Shown here in pieces: positions 8,835-20,436 of a stretch of DNA of 64,000 nucleotides (its first letter is position 1; each line of letters begins with the position of its first letter). The translations under genes and the position numbers were made by a program. Under the pieces are notes generated by a model. It did not search any database. It was not told the origin of the DNA and was given only the letters and a program-made list of their open reading frames with translations. The DNA comes from Leptospira sp. 96542 (GTDB taxonomy: Bacteria > Spirochaetota > Leptospiria > Leptospirales > Leptospiraceae). The stretch is taken from positions 15,855 through 79,854 of the forward strand of contig JARJFC010000019.1 in assembly GCA_029310945.1 (NCBI GenBank). Direction: 5' to 3'.

Positions 8835-10310
8835 ATGACCCAAGCCACAGTTTCCAGTGCCCAATCTACTATCCAGCCGGTGATCCAAACTAAAAGTTTC
8901 ACTCCATCTGATATTGATCGTATTTTCAAAGCCCAGAAAAAAAAATCCCTCGAACTCAGACTTTCGACGTACAAACAGCGAATCCAAAAATTAAAAAAAC
9001 TCAAAGAAGTCATTTTTAAATACCAAACCCAAGTCCAAGAAGCACTTCATAAAGATTTTCGCAAATCTGCTGCCGAGGTAGATATCACAGAAATTCTCCC
9101 AGTGATTGGCGAACTCAACGATTCAATCCGCCATTTGAAACATTGGATGCGACCGGTCAACGTGTACACTCCTCCTACTCTCTTCGGATCCACAAGTAAA
9201 CTTGTATATGAACCCAAGGGAGTTTGTCTTGTCATTGCTCCCTGGAACTATCCATTCCATTTGGCAATGGCGCCCGTTGCAGCGGCAATTTCTGCAGGAA
9301 ACACGGTGATGTTAAAACCATCGGAGTTCACCCCACATACCGCAGTTATACTAAAGCAAATGCTAGGTGAGGTTTTTGCTGAAGATGAAGTCGCTGTATT
9401 TGAAGGTGAAGTTTCTGTTTCCACAGCGCTACTCGAACAACCATTTGATCATATATTTTTTACTGGTTCCACACCTGTTGGAAAGATCGTAATGGCAGCA
9501 GCAGCAAAGCATTTAACGACTGTTACTTTGGAGTTGGGTGGTAAATCACCAAGTTTTGTGGCAGAAGATGCGGATATTGCTCTCACTGCTGAACGTATTA
9601 TGTGGGGGAAATTTTTGAACGCAGGGCAAACCTGTGTGGCACCAGATTATTTACTCATTCCTGAATCAAAAGTGGACGAGTTTGTTTCCCAAGCTAAAAA
9701 AGCTACAGAAAAGTTTTTTGCGCAGAAGGAAGGAAATTTTTCAGAAAGTAAAGATTTCTGTCGAATTGTGAATTCAAAGAATCATGCCAGAGTGTCTTCC
9801 TATATAGAAGATGCTGTTCAAAAGGGAGCGAAAGTTGCGTTTGGGGGAGATGTAAAGGCAGATCAAAATTTCATTGCTCCAACGATACTCACAAATGTGC
9901 CACTTAATGCTCGTATAATGGAAGATGAAATTTTTGGACCACTTTTGCCAGTTGTGACTTACAAATCTACCGATGAGGCATTGCAGATCATCAATGACAG
10001 GCCAAAGCCCCTTGCATTGTATATTTTTACTAAAAGTGATTCAACTGCGAAGTATGTTTTGAAAAGAACAAGTTCTGGTGGAGCAGTGGTAAATGATGTG
10101 ATGTTACACCTCGTTAATCCGAATCTTCCATTTGGTGGAGTAAACCATTCGGGTCATGGAAGTTACCATGGACATTATGGATTCAAAACTTTTTCACATG
10201 AAAGATCAGTTTTAAAAACTCCAAAAGCTTCTATTGTTAAATTGATGTACCCACCATACACAGGTTTTGTGCGAAAACTAGTCGATCTAACTACAAAACT
10301 TTTCGTATAA
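8835..10310 (+). CDS. aldehyde dehydrogenase, ALDH3-like
   Basis: The enzyme oxidises aldehydes to acids with NAD(P). Family motifs are visible in order: PWNYPF (136-141) and VMLKPSE (158-164) of the cofactor site, FTGST (209-213), the general base Glu233 in ELGGKSP, and the nucleophile Cys267 in NAGQTC. The length (491) and the C-terminal hydrophobic segment fit the class 3 or fatty/coniferyl aldehyde dehydrogenase group. The N-terminal 20 residues are Ser/Thr/Gln-rich and probably disordered. A GGAG ribosome site lies 9 bases before the ATG. The gene stands alone; substrate specificity cannot be read from the sequence. Confidence 0.92.
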   Translation: MTQATVSSAQSTIQPVIQTKSFTPSDIDRIFKAQKKKSLELRLSTYKQRIQKLKKLKEVIFKYQTQVQEALHKDFRKSAAEVDITEILPVIGELNDSIRHLKHWMRPVNVYTPPTLFGSTSKLVYEPKGVCLVIAPWNYPFHLAMAPVAAAISAGNTVMLKPSEFTPHTAVILKQMLGEVFAEDEVAVFEGEVSVSTALLEQPFDHIFFTGSTPVGKIVMAAAAKHLTTVTLELGGKSPSFVAEDADIALTAERIMWGKFLNAGQTCVAPDYLLIPESKVDEFVSQAKKATEKFFAQKEGNFSESKDFCRIVNSKNHARVSSYIEDAVQKGAKVAFGGDVKADQNFIAPTILTNVPLNARIMEDEIFGPLLPVVTYKSTDEALQIINDRPKPLALYIFTKSDSTAKYVLKRTSSGGAVVNDVMLHLVNPNLPFGGVNHSGHGSYHGHYGFKTFSHERSVLKTPKASIVKLMYPPYTGFVRKLVDLTTKLFV

Positions 10311-10331
10311 ATCCTAAAAAATAGAAATGGT

Positions 10332-10360
10332 ATGACCCTAGAGAAAATTCTAGGGCTCAT
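10332..10360 (+). terminator. hairpin after aldehyde dehydrogenase gene
   Basis: CCCTAGA (10336-10342) pairs with TCTAGGG (10349-10355) around a six-base loop, and ATGA/TCAT extends the stem past one bulged base. It lies 22 bases after the stop. No T run follows directly (a T-rich stretch begins about 20 bases on), so efficiency is uncertain. Confidence 0.5.
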
Positions 10361-10407
10361 ACTATTCTCTACAAATGAACAATTTTCTTTTTTTCTAATT
10401 CCAAAAA

Positions 10408-10421
10408 TTGATATAAATCAA
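10408..10421. promoter_or_regulatory. FNR/CRP-type operator
   Basis: TTGATATAAATCAA is a perfect match to the FNR consensus TTGAT-N4-ATCAA, lying 56 bases before the bacteriohemerythrin start. The half sites are identical and symmetric. It suggests control of the oxygen-binding protein by a CRP/FNR-family regulator. That regulator is not in this window. Confidence 0.65.
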
Positions 10422-10477
10422 TATAGTAAATCAGGCAATTCCCGTGACGGAAAATCCATGTCTTATTCCTTGGATGA

Positions 10478-11581
10478 ATGTCTGAAGGAATACCCTCTCA
10501 TTTAGAATCTCTACGAATTACCTGGTTAAGTGAACCCTTCCACTTAGGCATTCCCATAATCGACTTACAACATATTTGGCTCGTACATATCATTTTGGAA
10601 TTGGAAGAATTGATTTTGAATTCTGACCAAACAGGGACAGATGTGGACGTAAATGATTCCTTTCGGAAAGCTCTTGATTATGTTTCAGTACATTTTGCAC
10701 TAGAGGAAGATATATTGGAACATTTTAATTATCCAGGTTATGATAAGCATGTAAAGGGACACAGGCAGTTTGTTCAAAGATTAACGGCAAAATTTTTTGA
10801 AGCAAAAAACAATAAACTTGCTGCACTCGGAATTTTGCAAATTTTAAAAAAATGGTTGTTCCAACATATTTTACACGATGATAACGATTATGCAGAATAT
10901 TTTAAAAATCAAAATACAGATCTAAAAACATACTGTAATGAAATTTTAAGGTCAGGTAAATATCCAGTTTCAAAAGAACAACTTTTGATTTATCAAAATA
11001 TAATTCAAATGGAAACAGCTCCGATAAACATCCAGGAACATTCCATTGATGTCATTCAGGAGATTAAAAACATTTGGAAAACTTATAATTTGGCAACTGA
11101 CATTCCCATCATTGACCTGCAACATATTTGGCTTTTAAAAACCATTGTTGAGTTGGACCACTCATTAAGATTAGGTGATGAAGTGACAGTCACCTTCCAA
11201 AAGGTAATCAATTCTGCGATTGAATACACAAAAGATCATTTTGGTGTTGAAGATAAAATCATGAAGTACTTTCGTTATACCGATGTCATCCAACATATGA
11301 ACCAACACAAAAGGTTTATCGATTTTATCAAAACAAGGAATGACGAATACAAACAAGGCAATCCGAGAGCGGGTTTGCATTTGGTGCAAGATTTGCGGAA
11401 TTGGCTTTTGTCACATATTGCTTTTGAAGACAAAAAAATTGGATTGGCGTTTCGGAACCGCGTCCGAGAAATATCAGAATTTACCAAAAAATTACACCAA
11501 AATGGAGAAGTGAATATCACCAAGGAACAAAAAAACCTATATAAATTGGTGATGCAAAAGGATGCCGTCGAAATGGATTAA
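10478..11581 (+). CDS. two-domain bacteriohemerythrin
   Basis: Hemerythrins bind O2 at a di-iron centre. This 367-residue protein carries two complete domains, each starting with the shared PIIDLQHIWL motif. Domain 1 has likely ligands His32, His72, Glu76, His91, His95, His130 and Asp135. Domain 2 has His216, His254, Glu258, His273, His277, His313 and Asp318. All seven ligand positions are kept in both, so two di-iron centres are expected. Single-domain bacterial proteins are about 130-150 residues, so this is an internal duplication. There is no signal peptide or membrane segment, so it is probably a cytoplasmic O2 buffer or sensor. The ribosome site is weak. The upstream FNR-type box suggests oxygen-dependent expression. 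Confidence 0.9.
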   Translation: MSEGIPSHLESLRITWLSEPFHLGIPIIDLQHIWLVHIILELEELILNSDQTGTDVDVNDSFRKALDYVSVHFALEEDILEHFNYPGYDKHVKGHRQFVQRLTAKFFEAKNNKLAALGILQILKKWLFQHILHDDNDYAEYFKNQNTDLKTYCNEILRSGKYPVSKEQLLIYQNIIQMETAPINIQEHSIDVIQEIKNIWKTYNLATDIPIIDLQHIWLLKTIVELDHSLRLGDEVTVTFQKVINSAIEYTKDHFGVEDKIMKYFRYTDVIQHMNQHKRFIDFIKTRNDEYKQGNPRAGLHLVQDLRNWLLSHIAFEDKKIGLAFRNRVREISEFTKKLHQNGEVNITKEQKNLYKLVMQKDAVEMD

Positions 11582-11639
11582 AAACGATGGAAATTGAATT
11601 GCCAGACAGGTTTTTCTGGAAAATCCTGTTTCCATACCC

Positions 11640-13106
11640 ATGGAATACGAAGTAATCATTGGACTTGAAGTCCATGTCCAACTCAATACAAAAAGTAAAA
11701 TTTTTTCAACTGCAACCAACGAGTTTGGTGGCAGCCCAAACACCCATGTTTCTACACTTTGTGTGGCATTGCCTGGCACCTTACCTGTATTAAATGAATT
11801 GGTGCTAGAAAAAGCCGTTCGGGCAGGGCTTGCACTCGGGTGTGAAATTACTCGTTTTACAAAATTTGACCGCAAAAATTATTTTTATCCCGACTTACCA
11901 AAAGGGTATCAAATTTCTCAGTTCGATAAACCCTATGCTACAAAAGGTGGGCTTTTTGTAAAATGGAAAGGGCAGGCAGAAGAAAAGTTCATTCCTCTCA
12001 CACGTATCCACATGGAGGAAGACGCAGGCAAACTCATCCATTCACATGATCCATCAATTAACAGATCGTATGTGGATTATAATCGTGCAGGAACCCCTCT
12101 AATCGAAATCGTATCGGAACCAGACATGCGTTCATCTGACGAAGCGTATGCCTATTTGAATGAATTAAAAACAATTCTTCGTTATGTGCAAGTTTCTGAC
12201 TGTAATATGGAGGAAGGTTCACTTCGCTGTGACGCAAACGTATCCATCCGTCCTAAAGGTGAAGCTGGGTTTCGAACAAGAGTGGAAATTAAAAACTTAA
12301 ACTCATTTAAGGCCGTAAAACAAGCGATAGATTACGAAGTTGAGTGGCAAAAAGATATGTATGGCAGGGGAGAAACTTTCCAACAAATGACCAAACTTTG
12401 GGATGCCACTCTTTTAAAAACCATTCCGATGCGTTCAAAAGAGATGAGCCACGATTATCGTTATTTCCCTGAGCCAGATCTACCCACCATTGAAATTGCC
12501 GAAAGTTTCATTGAGGACATTCGTAAAACTCTTCCTGAACTTCCAAGACAGAAAAAAGAACGTTACAAGGTTGAATTCGGATTACCAGAGTATGATGCTG
12601 AAGTTTTGACAAGTGAAAGGGAAATTGCAGAATATTTTGAAAAGGCTCTAATCATTTCAAAAGAACCTAAAAAAACATCCAATTGGGTGAAGGACGAAAT
12701 TTTAGGCATTGTAAACAAAGAAAATATTTCAATTGATGAGTTTTCAATCGAACCAGAAAGGATTGGTAAACTTGTGAGTTTAATCAATTCGGGTGAGATC
12801 TCGGGTAAAATTGCAAAAACAATCTTCGAGGACATGTTAACTTCCAAAGATAGTCCAGAATCCATTGTTGAGAAAAAAGGTTTGAAGGTTGTACGTGACG
12901 ATAAAGAACTTGAATCTATCATAGTACGAGTGTTAGAGGCAAATCAAGAATCAGTGGAAGCTTGGAATAATGGTAAGGATCGTGCTCTCGGTGCCATCGT
13001 TGGTGCTGTTATGAAAGAAACCAAAGGAAAGGCGGATCCTAAACTTGCGAACGAACTCATTTTGGCGAAACTTGGACCCTTAGGTGAAAAGAAAAAAACT
13101 AGTTAA
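11640..13106 (+). CDS. gatB: Asp-tRNA(Asn)/Glu-tRNA(Gln) amidotransferase subunit B
   Basis: GatB is the kinase/tRNA-binding subunit of GatCAB, which converts Glu-tRNA(Gln) or Asp-tRNA(Asn) to the amidated form. The product has 488 residues, the usual length. Family motifs are clear: IGLEVHVQL at the N terminus, DLPKGYQIS (about 84-92), [15 protein letters not shown] (about 144-158) and [10 protein letters not shown] (about 198-207), followed by the helical GatB/YqeY tail (about 330-485). gatA and gatC are not in the window. The ATG at 11640 has no good Shine-Dalgarno sequence. The end overlaps the convergent cobC by 4 bases. Confidence 0.96.
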   Translation: MEYEVIIGLEVHVQLNTKSKIFSTATNEFGGSPNTHVSTLCVALPGTLPVLNELVLEKAVRAGLALGCEITRFTKFDRKNYFYPDLPKGYQISQFDKPYATKGGLFVKWKGQAEEKFIPLTRIHMEEDAGKLIHSHDPSINRSYVDYNRAGTPLIEIVSEPDMRSSDEAYAYLNELKTILRYVQVSDCNMEEGSLRCDANVSIRPKGEAGFRTRVEIKNLNSFKAVKQAIDYEVEWQKDMYGRGETFQQMTKLWDATLLKTIPMRSKEMSHDYRYFPEPDLPTIEIAESFIEDIRKTLPELPRQKKERYKVEFGLPEYDAEVLTSEREIAEYFEKALIISKEPKKTSNWVKDEILGIVNKENISIDEFSIEPERIGKLVSLINSGEISGKIAKTIFEDMLTSKDSPESIVEKKGLKVVRDDKELESIIVRVLEANQESVEAWNNGKDRALGAIVGAVMKETKGKADPKLANELILAKLGPLGEKKKTS

Positions 13107-13690
13107 AGTCTGATCTTTTGCACCGAACCAAAATCGATTTTGGTTTGGAAGGCATCCTTAAAATCGATGTTGTGGATTTGACAGAGTAGGGCTCGGATGG
13201 AGCCTGAATGACAAACCACGATGAGTTTTTCTAAATTTCGATTGTTTTGAGCCTCCCAATCCATCTTTAATTTTCCATTTGGCTTCCAATCTTCTAAAAA
13301 ATCTTTTGTCCTTTTGATTACATCTGTAAAAGCTTCGCCGTTCGGTGCCCTTTGGTTTACAAAATCTTTCATCCAAACCATTGTTTGGCGTTTCGGTAGT
13401 TCTTCCCATAATTTACCATCCCAATCACCAAAATCCATTTCAAGAATTCTATGGTCTGTAGGAATGGCGTTTCGTATGGGATTTAAATTATAATGTTTTA
13501 GTAATTCTTCTGCAAGTGAATAAGCTCGCATGGCTGGGCTTGAGATGAGATGATCAAAGTTTGGTGGTAAATTCAAAATGGTTCTTTTAGCCGTGTTTTC
13601 GGCTGGTTCGAGTAGGGGAAAATTAACCCTTCCATAACATGTTCCCTTAGGAGCAGCAGTTTCTGGGTGCCGTACTAAATAAAGTTCCAT
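13103..13690 (-). CDS. cobC: histidine phosphatase family protein, probable alpha-ribazole phosphatase
   Basis: The N-terminal LYLVRHPET motif is the RHG-type phosphohistidine signature of the phosphoglycerate mutase superfamily, with [10 protein letters not shown] and [12 protein letters not shown] as later catalytic segments. Its position directly after cobS and cobT points to CobC, which removes the 5'-phosphate from alpha-ribazole phosphate or from adenosylcobalamin phosphate. I chose the ATG at 13690 (195 residues): it gives the normal N terminus and has AGGGG about nine bases upstream. A longer in-frame reading to 13750 would add 20 residues that do not fit the family. It overlaps the end of cobS by 16 bases. 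The exact substrate is inferred from context. Confidence 0.85.
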   Translation of the reverse strand: MELYLVRHPETAAPKGTCYGRVNFPLLEPAENTAKRTILNLPPNFDHLISSPAMRAYSLAEELLKHYNLNPIRNAIPTDHRILEMDFGDWDGKLWEELPKRQTMVWMKDFVNQRAPNGEAFTDVIKRTKDFLEDWKPNGKLKMDWEAQNNRNLEKLIVVCHSGSIRALLCQIHNIDFKDAFQTKIDFGSVQKIRL

Positions 13691-14535
13691 ACAAATACCC
13701 CTGAGATCCATATGCCTGTTTCTGCAACTTGTTGGACAGCGCCCAAACAATCACCTGTAAAACCTTGGATCCATCGTTTCATAAGTCGGTACATATAATA
13801 CAAAGAAGGAAGAATGACCACCAAACTGAGAGTAAATTTTGGAGCTAAAATGCAAAAAAATATGAATGGCACGAGTCCTGGCATGGCCGCAAAACACAAT
13901 TGAGGAAGGCTAATTTCTTTGGCCATTGGTTTTGCGTATCCTTCCTCTTTGGCATAAGGTAAAACCAACATAAAACCAATGGAAAGGAAACGGCTAAAAC
14001 TATGCGCTACTACAAATTGCAACCAAATGGGAATGATTGTGCTCTGTAAGGATTCGAATGATTGGACTTTGAATCCATTGTGGAGTTGTATGATAAGATC
14101 GGAAGTAGGGTTTTTGAGAGACTCTTCTGCCCCAAATACTTTTAAACTCATAATTATAATGAGACCAACAGCGGCAAAACTTCCCACACGACTGTCTTTC
14201 ATGATTCGCAGTATATCATCTCGTTTCCAACCTCCACCTATCCCATCACAAAAATCAGCAAACCCGTCTTCATGAAAGGAACCGGTGAGAATCAGCAAAA
14301 CTCCAATGGAAAAAATAAAACTGACGAGGTTTCCGAAAATACCAACTAATAATATGTATACGATAAACTGAATGGTACCAAGTAGGATACCGACCAAAGG
14401 TGAATATTTGATGGAACGGTGGAGCCAATTTTCTTCAAATGCAACCCAGCGTGGGATGGGGATTCTGGTTAAAAATGCGAGGCATGTAAAAAATAAACGG
14501 AGCTCTAATACTAAATAGCTAAAAAGGATTTTCAT
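13675..14535 (-). CDS. cobS: adenosylcobinamide-GDP ribazoletransferase
   Basis: CobS joins adenosylcobinamide-GDP to alpha-ribazole (phosphate) in the last steps of cobalamin assembly, in the membrane. The 286-residue protein has several hydrophobic helices. It carries the conserved acidic motif [15 protein letters not shown] (about 88-102), followed by the [12 protein letters not shown] segment. It begins in an ATGA overlap with cobT, with AAGGA upstream, and is followed by an overlapping cobC. The order cobT-cobS-cobC suggests one operon for lower-ligand attachment. Confidence 0.93.
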   Translation of the reverse strand: MKILFSYLVLELRLFFTCLAFLTRIPIPRWVAFEENWLHRSIKYSPLVGILLGTIQFIVYILLVGIFGNLVSFIFSIGVLLILTGSFHEDGFADFCDGIGGGWKRDDILRIMKDSRVGSFAAVGLIIIMSLKVFGAEESLKNPTSDLIIQLHNGFKVQSFESLQSTIIPIWLQFVVAHSFSRFLSIGFMLVLPYAKEEGYAKPMAKEISLPQLCFAAMPGLVPFIFFCILAPKFTLSLVVILPSLYYMYRLMKRWIQGFTGDCLGAVQQVAETGIWISGVFVWNFI

Positions 14536-15581
14536 TTTTCCTTACTGACTCCTGCCTCCGAAAAAGAAGCCATCTCATTTAAAAACTTTAATGCAAGTTC
14601 GATGATGGGATAAGCTGCTAATGCTCCACTCCCTTCTCCCAATCGTAAGTTCAATTGTAAAATGGGTTGAAACTTTAAAAAATCCAAAACTTTTTTATGT
14701 CCTTTCTCATCAGACAAATGTGAAAACAAAACATAATCTCGTATATTATCTGAAATGGATTGTGCCAAGACATATGCTGCTGTGGCGATGAACCCGTCGA
14801 TGATTATGAGTTTGTTTGCAGCGGCCGCACCGATGATTGCCCCTGCCATCATTCCAATTTCAAAACCGCCAAATTCTGATAAAACTTTTATTGGGTCTGT
14901 GATTCGTCCTGTTCTTTTGTAAGCGTCTTCTAAAATTTTTAACTTGTTTTCTTTTTGTTTTTCATTCAAGCCAGTTCCCCGTCCTACAAGATCAATAAGT
15001 GGAATTCCTGTTAGTTGAGATAGTATCATGGATGCACTGGAAGTATTACCAATGCCCATCTCACCAAATAAAAACACATTGGAGGATGAAAATTTTTCAC
15101 TTTGTGCAAAATCGAATCCAGATGTTAAACATTGATTTGCATCCTCCAAAGTCATAGCTGATTCGATTTTAAAATTTTTAGTACCGTATCTAATTTTTTT
15201 GGAATGGAAATTGGTTGGAGTTTCGCTCCAATCATGATCAACTCCCGCATCAATCACTTCTACATTGATTTGGTTAAACCTCGCAAAAACATTGGCACAG
15301 GCACCTCCGCGTAAAAAATTTTCAACCATCTGCCAGGTAACATCTTTAGGATAAAGGGATACTGGTTCCTCTGTGATCCCATGGTCTGCAGCAAATAAAA
15401 GTAAAGTGGGGTTCTTTAGTTTTGGTTCGAGAGTGTTCTGGATGTTCGCAATTTTGAATGTGATTGTTTCGAGTGCACCAAGTGAACCAACTGGTTTTGT
15501 TTTGGAATCAATTTTGGCTTGGATAGAATCTCGCAAAGCATTTGTTAATCGTTTTGGTTCAGGTGGCAAAAATTGGGACAT
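14532..15581 (-). CDS. cobT: nicotinate-nucleotide--dimethylbenzimidazole phosphoribosyltransferase
   Basis: CobT makes alpha-ribazole 5'-phosphate from nicotinate mononucleotide and dimethylbenzimidazole, activating the lower ligand of B12. From the ATG at 15581 the product has 349 residues, the family's normal length. Motifs include [10 protein letters not shown] (N-terminal), [19 protein letters not shown] and [12 protein letters not shown] near the C terminus. The open frame extends 47 codons further upstream, but that part has no family similarity. It is the first gene of cobT-cobS-cobC, reading away from dnaE. I saw no cobalamin riboswitch in the 164 bases between cobT and dnaE. Confidence 0.94.
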   Translation of the reverse strand: MSQFLPPEPKRLTNALRDSIQAKIDSKTKPVGSLGALETITFKIANIQNTLEPKLKNPTLLLFAADHGITEEPVSLYPKDVTWQMVENFLRGGACANVFARFNQINVEVIDAGVDHDWSETPTNFHSKKIRYGTKNFKIESAMTLEDANQCLTSGFDFAQSEKFSSSNVFLFGEMGIGNTSSASMILSQLTGIPLIDLVGRGTGLNEKQKENKLKILEDAYKRTGRITDPIKVLSEFGGFEIGMMAGAIIGAAAANKLIIIDGFIATAAYVLAQSISDNIRDYVLFSHLSDEKGHKKVLDFLKFQPILQLNLRLGEGSGALAAYPIIELALKFLNEMASFSEAGVSKEK

Positions 15582-15745
15582 ATAGAAAACCAATTTAGGA
15601 GATTGACTAAGTACCGCTATCGTTTTTAGACTTGGAAGGAGAGGTCGTCTTCTAGATTTGACCAATCCAAGGCAAAAAAATCGATATGAGAGTCCTGTGG
15701 ACGCTTTACGTACCGAGCCCAAAAACTTACTATGTCACTAAGACT
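15582..15745. promoter_or_regulatory. divergent cobT/dnaE intergenic region
   Basis: This 164-base gap must carry promoters for both genes. TTGACC at 15658-15663 with GATATG at 15683-15688 is a possible but weak dnaE promoter (19-base spacer). No B12-box or riboswitch-like core was recognisable. Confidence 0.3.
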
Positions 15746-18700
15746 ATGGATGATTTTGCCCACCTTCACCTCCACACGACGTACTCAATGTTGGATGGTG
15801 CCATACGAATCAGCGATTTGATGAAACGTGTGAAAGAACTTGGGATGAGTTCGGTTGCTATCACTGATCATGGGAACATGTATGGCGCCATAGAGTTTTA
15901 CAAAGAAGCAGTCAAACATGAAGTCAAACCGATCATTGGTTGTGAATTTTATGTAACCCCATCCAGACAAGCAGAAACAGAGCTTGATGAAATTGCAGAC
16001 GGTGGTGCTTATCATATCATCCTACTTTGTAAAAATGAAGTAGGTTATAAAAATATTATAAAACTTGCGAGCCGTTCTTTTACAGAAGGTTTTTATCGCA
16101 AACCTCGTATCGATTATGATTTACTCGAAAGATACAGCGAGGGTTTGGTTTGTTTGACAGCTTGTCTTGCTGGTGAAGTAAACCGAAAAATCCTCGAAGG
16201 TAAATCAGATAAAGCATTTGCGTTAGCTGGTAAACTGCATGAAATCTTTCGTAAAGAAGATTTTTATATGGAGATTCAGGATCATGGAATCCCCGAACAG
16301 AAAATTGTGGCTGAAACAGTCATTGGTTTTTCCAAACGAACAGGTATACCTTTAGTTCTTACGAATGATTCTCATTTTTTAACCAAGGATGATAGAGAAG
16401 CCCAAGATATTTTATTACGAATCGGTATGCGTAAGAATATCGACGATGAGATGCGTTTTGGGTTCAATGAAAATTTTTATGTTAAATCTCCCCAAGAGAT
16501 GTTGGCATTGTTTCCAGATCATACCGATGCTTTTTACAATACCTTAGCAATTCGAGATAAATGTTCTCTAAACTTCCAGTTTGGCAATCCTCTCCTACCC
16601 CCATTTGAAGTACCACCTGGTTTCGACACAGACTCTTACTTAGAAAAATTGGTTTGGGAAGGCATAACAGAAAAATACAAGGAAATAACTCCTGTTGTGC
16701 GAGAGAGAACGGAATTTGAAATGCAAACTATCCGTAACATGCATTTTGCTGGGTATTTTTTGATTGTGCAAGATTATATCAATTTTGCTCGTCGTGCGGG
16801 TATTCCTGTTGGGCCTGGTCGAGGTTCCGCTGCAGGTTCCATCATTGCTTATGCACTCGGCATTACCAATGTGGATCCAATCCGATATAATCTACTTTTT
16901 GAAAGGTTTTTAAACCCAGACAGAAAGGATATGCCCGATATTGATACTGACTTTTGTGTGGAACGCCGAGAAGAGGTGATCAATTACATCAAACATCGGT
17001 ATGGCGAGAATCGTGTCGGCCAAATCATTACCTTTGGTTCCCTTGCTGCCAAAGCTGCTATCAAAGATGTGGCGCGCGTGTTCAACGTTCCTTTTTCTGA
17101 AGTGAACGAAATGAGTAAACTTTTCCCTAAAAAACTGGGGATTACCATTCAAGAGGCGGTAGAAACATCTAAAGATCTAAGAGATGTAGCTGAAAAATCT
17201 GACCTCAATAAAAAAGTATTTTCCATTGCACAGAAACTTGAAGGTAACTATCGTCAGGTGGGAAGACATGCCGCTGGTGTGGTCATTTCGCCTACCGCAT
17301 TGGAAGAGATAGTTCCGCTTTCTACGGTGAGCGAGCCTGGTCGAGATGGAAGATCCATTGTCACCCAGTACGACAAAAATATGTCGGAACAAGTGGGTCT
17401 GATTAAAATGGATATTTTAGGTTTAAAGAACTTAACCACAATCCACCATGCAACCAAACTCATCGAAAAAAGGCATGGAATCAAACTCGACCTCGATACA
17501 ATTCCGTTAGATGATGCAAACACTTTTAGTTTGCTTAGAAAAGCCAATGTACTTGGTATATTCCAGTTGGATTCATCTTCTGGTATCCGAGATCTTTTTG
17601 CAAAAGCCCAAGTCCAAAAATTTGAAGAGATCGCCGCCTTGCTTGCGTTATATCGTCCTGGCCCAATGGGTTCTGGTATGTTGGATGATTATTTAGATCG
17701 AAAGAATGGCAAAAAAAAGGTTGTTTATCCACATGAAAGTTTGGCGCAAGTTCTTAGCGAAACATACGGAGTCATTGTTTACCAAGAACAGGTGATGGGG
17801 ATCTCTCGTATTATGGGTGGGTTTTCCGTTGGGGATTCGGATGTTTTGCGTAAGGCGATGGCCAAAAAAGATAAATCAAAACTTCCTGCTCTAAAGGAAA
17901 AGTTTGTGAAGGGTGCAAAAGAAAACAATATCAATGAAAAATTAGCTAATGATTTGTTTGAAACGCTCGAAAAATTTGGTGAGTATGGTTTTAATAAATC
18001 CCACTCTGTTGCCTACGCATTTGTTACCTACCAAACTGCGTTTCTAAAAGCCAATTATTCGATAGAGTACCTAACCGCACTTCTGTCAGGTGATCATTCT
18101 AAAATTGCAGATGTTGTAAAATACATCAATAATGCAAAAGAAATGGGTATTCGGATACTCGGACCAGATTTGCGCGAGTCAGAAATTTCATTTGAAATTA
18201 TGGACGATAAAACTGTTCGATTTGGGCTTTCTTCCATCAAAGGTGTCGGCGAACTTGCGGCCGACAATATAATCAAAAATAGAAAGGTTAAGGGTGGTTA
18301 TCAAAAATTAGAAGACTTTACGGCAAAACTTGATACACGGCTTGCCAATAAAAAAGTTTTAGAATCTCTCGCCCAAGGTGGAGCATTCGATTCATTTGGA
18401 TATACAAGAAAGACTGTGTTTGAATCAACTGATATCATTCTTTCCTATGCTAACAAAAAGCAGGCGGAAGAGAAAGAAGGGCAGTTTTCTTTGTTTGGCG
18501 GAGGTGCTGGAGATGTGAGTGAATCTCTTAACCTGCCTAAAGACGGGATCGAATGGAACGGTGATGAATTACTCCGGCGTGAAAAAGAAACAACAGGTTT
18601 GTATTTATCGGGTCACCCTTTGGATAAATTCACCGAACAGCTAAAAACGTTAAAACCTACAACGATAGAAAATTTGGAAGAGGTTCGCCCAAAATCAAAA

Positions 18701-19243
18701 GTCGAAGTGGCTGGAGTCATTTCCAAAAAAGTTGTCAAACTCACAAAGAAAAAAGAGGAGTTTGTAAATTTTGTAATCGAAGACCAAACGGGCGAAATTG
18801 AGTGCGTGGCATTTCCAAAAACTTACTCACAGTTTAAACATCTTTTTATTGAAGACAATACATTGTTTATTAAAGGAATTTTAGAAAGGTTGGATGCCGA
18901 TGAATCTGAGTTAAAGGGGCAGATCATTGTAAATCATTTGGAAGAACTCAATTCTGTTACCATTGAAAAGAAAATGGAAAAATCTCTTCATTTAACGATT
19001 GATATGAAGGAAGAGAAAAACAGAGACATGATTTTGAAATTACAAAATATACTTTCAGTTCATAAAGGTGGATCCGCTGTATTTTTTCATTTGATAGGTT
19101 TCGGAGAAGAAAAAAAGGTGATCCGTGCTCATGATCATTTTTCTATCGAGTTGTCGACAGACCTAATGAAGATGTTATCCGAAATTTTAGGAAATGGTGC
19201 AGTTCGTTATACCGTTGGCGAAGAGGTCCGAGTTTTCGGTTAG
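15746..19243 (+). CDS. dnaE: DNA polymerase III subunit alpha
   Basis: This is the replicative polymerase catalytic subunit. From the ATG at 15746 it has 1165 residues, typical for DnaE1. The N-terminal PHP domain begins [14 protein letters not shown]. The polymerase active site includes [10 protein letters not shown] (about 355-364) and PDIDTDFC (about 394-401), with the two catalytic aspartates in the latter. The helix-hairpin-helix and finger region follows ([14 protein letters not shown]), then an OB-fold (about 985-1030, with VAGVISKK). The frame is open 20 codons further upstream, but the family start is [10 protein letters not shown]. No ribosome site is obvious. A membrane-bound AraC regulator starts 3 bases after the stop. 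Confidence 0.97.
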   Translation: MDDFAHLHLHTTYSMLDGAIRISDLMKRVKELGMSSVAITDHGNMYGAIEFYKEAVKHEVKPIIGCEFYVTPSRQAETELDEIADGGAYHIILLCKNEVGYKNIIKLASRSFTEGFYRKPRIDYDLLERYSEGLVCLTACLAGEVNRKILEGKSDKAFALAGKLHEIFRKEDFYMEIQDHGIPEQKIVAETVIGFSKRTGIPLVLTNDSHFLTKDDREAQDILLRIGMRKNIDDEMRFGFNENFYVKSPQEMLALFPDHTDAFYNTLAIRDKCSLNFQFGNPLLPPFEVPPGFDTDSYLEKLVWEGITEKYKEITPVVRERTEFEMQTIRNMHFAGYFLIVQDYINFARRAGIPVGPGRGSAAGSIIAYALGITNVDPIRYNLLFERFLNPDRKDMPDIDTDFCVERREEVINYIKHRYGENRVGQIITFGSLAAKAAIKDVARVFNVPFSEVNEMSKLFPKKLGITIQEAVETSKDLRDVAEKSDLNKKVFSIAQKLEGNYRQVGRHAAGVVISPTALEEIVPLSTVSEPGRDGRSIVTQYDKNMSEQVGLIKMDILGLKNLTTIHHATKLIEKRHGIKLDLDTIPLDDANTFSLLRKANVLGIFQLDSSSGIRDLFAKAQVQKFEEIAALLALYRPGPMGSGMLDDYLDRKNGKKKVVYPHESLAQVLSETYGVIVYQEQVMGISRIMGGFSVGDSDVLRKAMAKKDKSKLPALKEKFVKGAKENNINEKLANDLFETLEKFGEYGFNKSHSVAYAFVTYQTAFLKANYSIEYLTALLSGDHSKIADVVKYINNAKEMGIRILGPDLRESEISFEIMDDKTVRFGLSSIKGVGELAADNIIKNRKVKGGYQKLEDFTAKLDTRLANKKVLESLAQGGAFDSFGYTRKTVFESTDIILSYANKKQAEEKEGQFSLFGGGAGDVSESLNLPKDGIEWNGDELLRREKETTGLYLSGHPLDKFTEQLKTLKPTTIENLEEVRPKSKVEVAGVISKKVVKLTKKKEEFVNFVIEDQTGEIECVAFPKTYSQFKHLFIEDNTLFIKGILERLDADESELKGQIIVNHLEELNSVTIEKKMEKSLHLTIDMKEEKNRDMILKLQNILSVHKGGSAVFFHLIGFGEEKKVIRAHDHFSIELSTDLMKMLSEILGNGAVRYTVGEEVRVFG

Positions 19244-19246
19244 TTT

Positions 19247-20374
19247 TTGGTTTCTTTAGGTCTCCTTCAAATATTCGAATTCCTGTGGTTAGGTAGTGGC
19301 GGTGTATTTTGTATTGTTTGGGCAATACAGTATAGTTTACAAAATAACAAAAAAGAAGGATATTTGTTAGCCTTTATACTAATTTCAACTGGTTTATGGT
19401 TGTTATCTGGGGCTTTCTTTTTTACATCTCTTTATAAAATATTTCCATACATCACTTTATTTCATATCCCTTTTGTTCTTTTGTCTGCCCCTCTTTTGTA
19501 TTTATACTTACAGTTTACTTTATTAGAAAAACAAATTCGGATCAGATACTATCATTTTATTTTGGCCATCCTTTCGATTGTAATGCTTTTACCATTCTAT
19601 ACTTCTTCAGAAGATACAATGGTTTGGATTCTTGACGTTAGTACCAAATCGGAATATGCATACACAGTTAAGTTTTTGAATTTTGGAACTAAATTCTCAA
19701 TACTTGTTTCTGTGGGATTATTTATTATTAGACATTGGATCCCCAATGTCCAAATGGTCACTCTCATCCAAAAAAATGCAATATACACATTTATTTTTAT
19801 TATTCTCATTTGGATCGATCTCCTTATTGGAAGTTTTGGTTATTATTTGCAAATGGAGTTTTTTCGAAAACTCAGCGCATTACTGCTCCCAATTTTAATG
19901 TATTATTATTTTTTCACTCGAAATTTTTGGTCTCCCTTTGTTTACGACATCAAGGACAATATCCAGAAGTCAAAATATGAGAAATCGAAGTTAGGTGGCT
20001 TGGATTTGGAACAAATTGAAAAAAACTTAAGTCTTCTTATGGCAGAAAAAATATACTGTGATGAAGATTTAAGTTTGTCGAGGCTTGCGAGTCTTGTCAA
20101 TGTCCAGCCAGGTCAATTGTCTGAATACTTTCATAAAATATTTGGTTTTGGGTTTTATCAATTCATCAACAGACACCGAATTGAAGAAGCCAAAACACTA
20201 CTGCTTGAGTCCAAGTTTCGTTCCGTTTTGGCCATAGCCGATTCCGTGGGATTCAATTCAAAATCCACATTCAATCGAGTATTTTTGGAACTGGTTGGCA
20301 AAACCCCAACAGAATTTAGAGAATCGCAAAAACAAAATCATCATTCTACAAATTTGAAAACCAGTCAGTCCTAA
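19247..20374 (+). CDS. membrane-anchored AraC-family transcriptional regulator
   Basis: The 375-residue protein has six or seven hydrophobic helices in the first 230 residues and an AraC-type double helix-turn-helix at the C terminus (about 265-365). Recognisable HTH segments are LSLSRLASLVNVQPGQLSEY and VLAIADSVGFNSKSTFNRVF, followed by GKTPTEFR. Most AraC proteins are soluble; here the DNA-binding domain is tethered to the membrane, as in a one-component signal receiver. The only plausible start is TTG at 19247, because the first in-frame ATG lies deep in the membrane region. It begins 3 bases after dnaE, so it may be co-transcribed with it. Ligand and targets are unknown. Confidence 0.83.
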   Translation: MVSLGLLQIFEFLWLGSGGVFCIVWAIQYSLQNNKKEGYLLAFILISTGLWLLSGAFFFTSLYKIFPYITLFHIPFVLLSAPLLYLYLQFTLLEKQIRIRYYHFILAILSIVMLLPFYTSSEDTMVWILDVSTKSEYAYTVKFLNFGTKFSILVSVGLFIIRHWIPNVQMVTLIQKNAIYTFIFIILIWIDLLIGSFGYYLQMEFFRKLSALLLPILMYYYFFTRNFWSPFVYDIKDNIQKSKYEKSKLGGLDLEQIEKNLSLLMAEKIYCDEDLSLSRLASLVNVQPGQLSEYFHKIFGFGFYQFINRHRIEEAKTLLLESKFRSVLAIADSVGFNSKSTFNRVFLELVGKTPTEFRESQKQNHHSTNLKTSQS

Positions 20375-20436
20375 AGAATTCTCCAGGACGACGGATTCGT
20401 AATTCTCCCTTATCCTACAATCTAGGGAGAAAAAGA

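Noticed and set aside
15582..15745. Cobalamin riboswitch ahead of cobT
   Set aside because: The leader is short and I found no B12-box-like core or expected long structured region.
20375..20436. Terminator between the AraC gene and the acyl-CoA ligase gene
   Set aside because: Only loose inverted matches (TTCTCC/GGGAGAA) were seen, with no T run.
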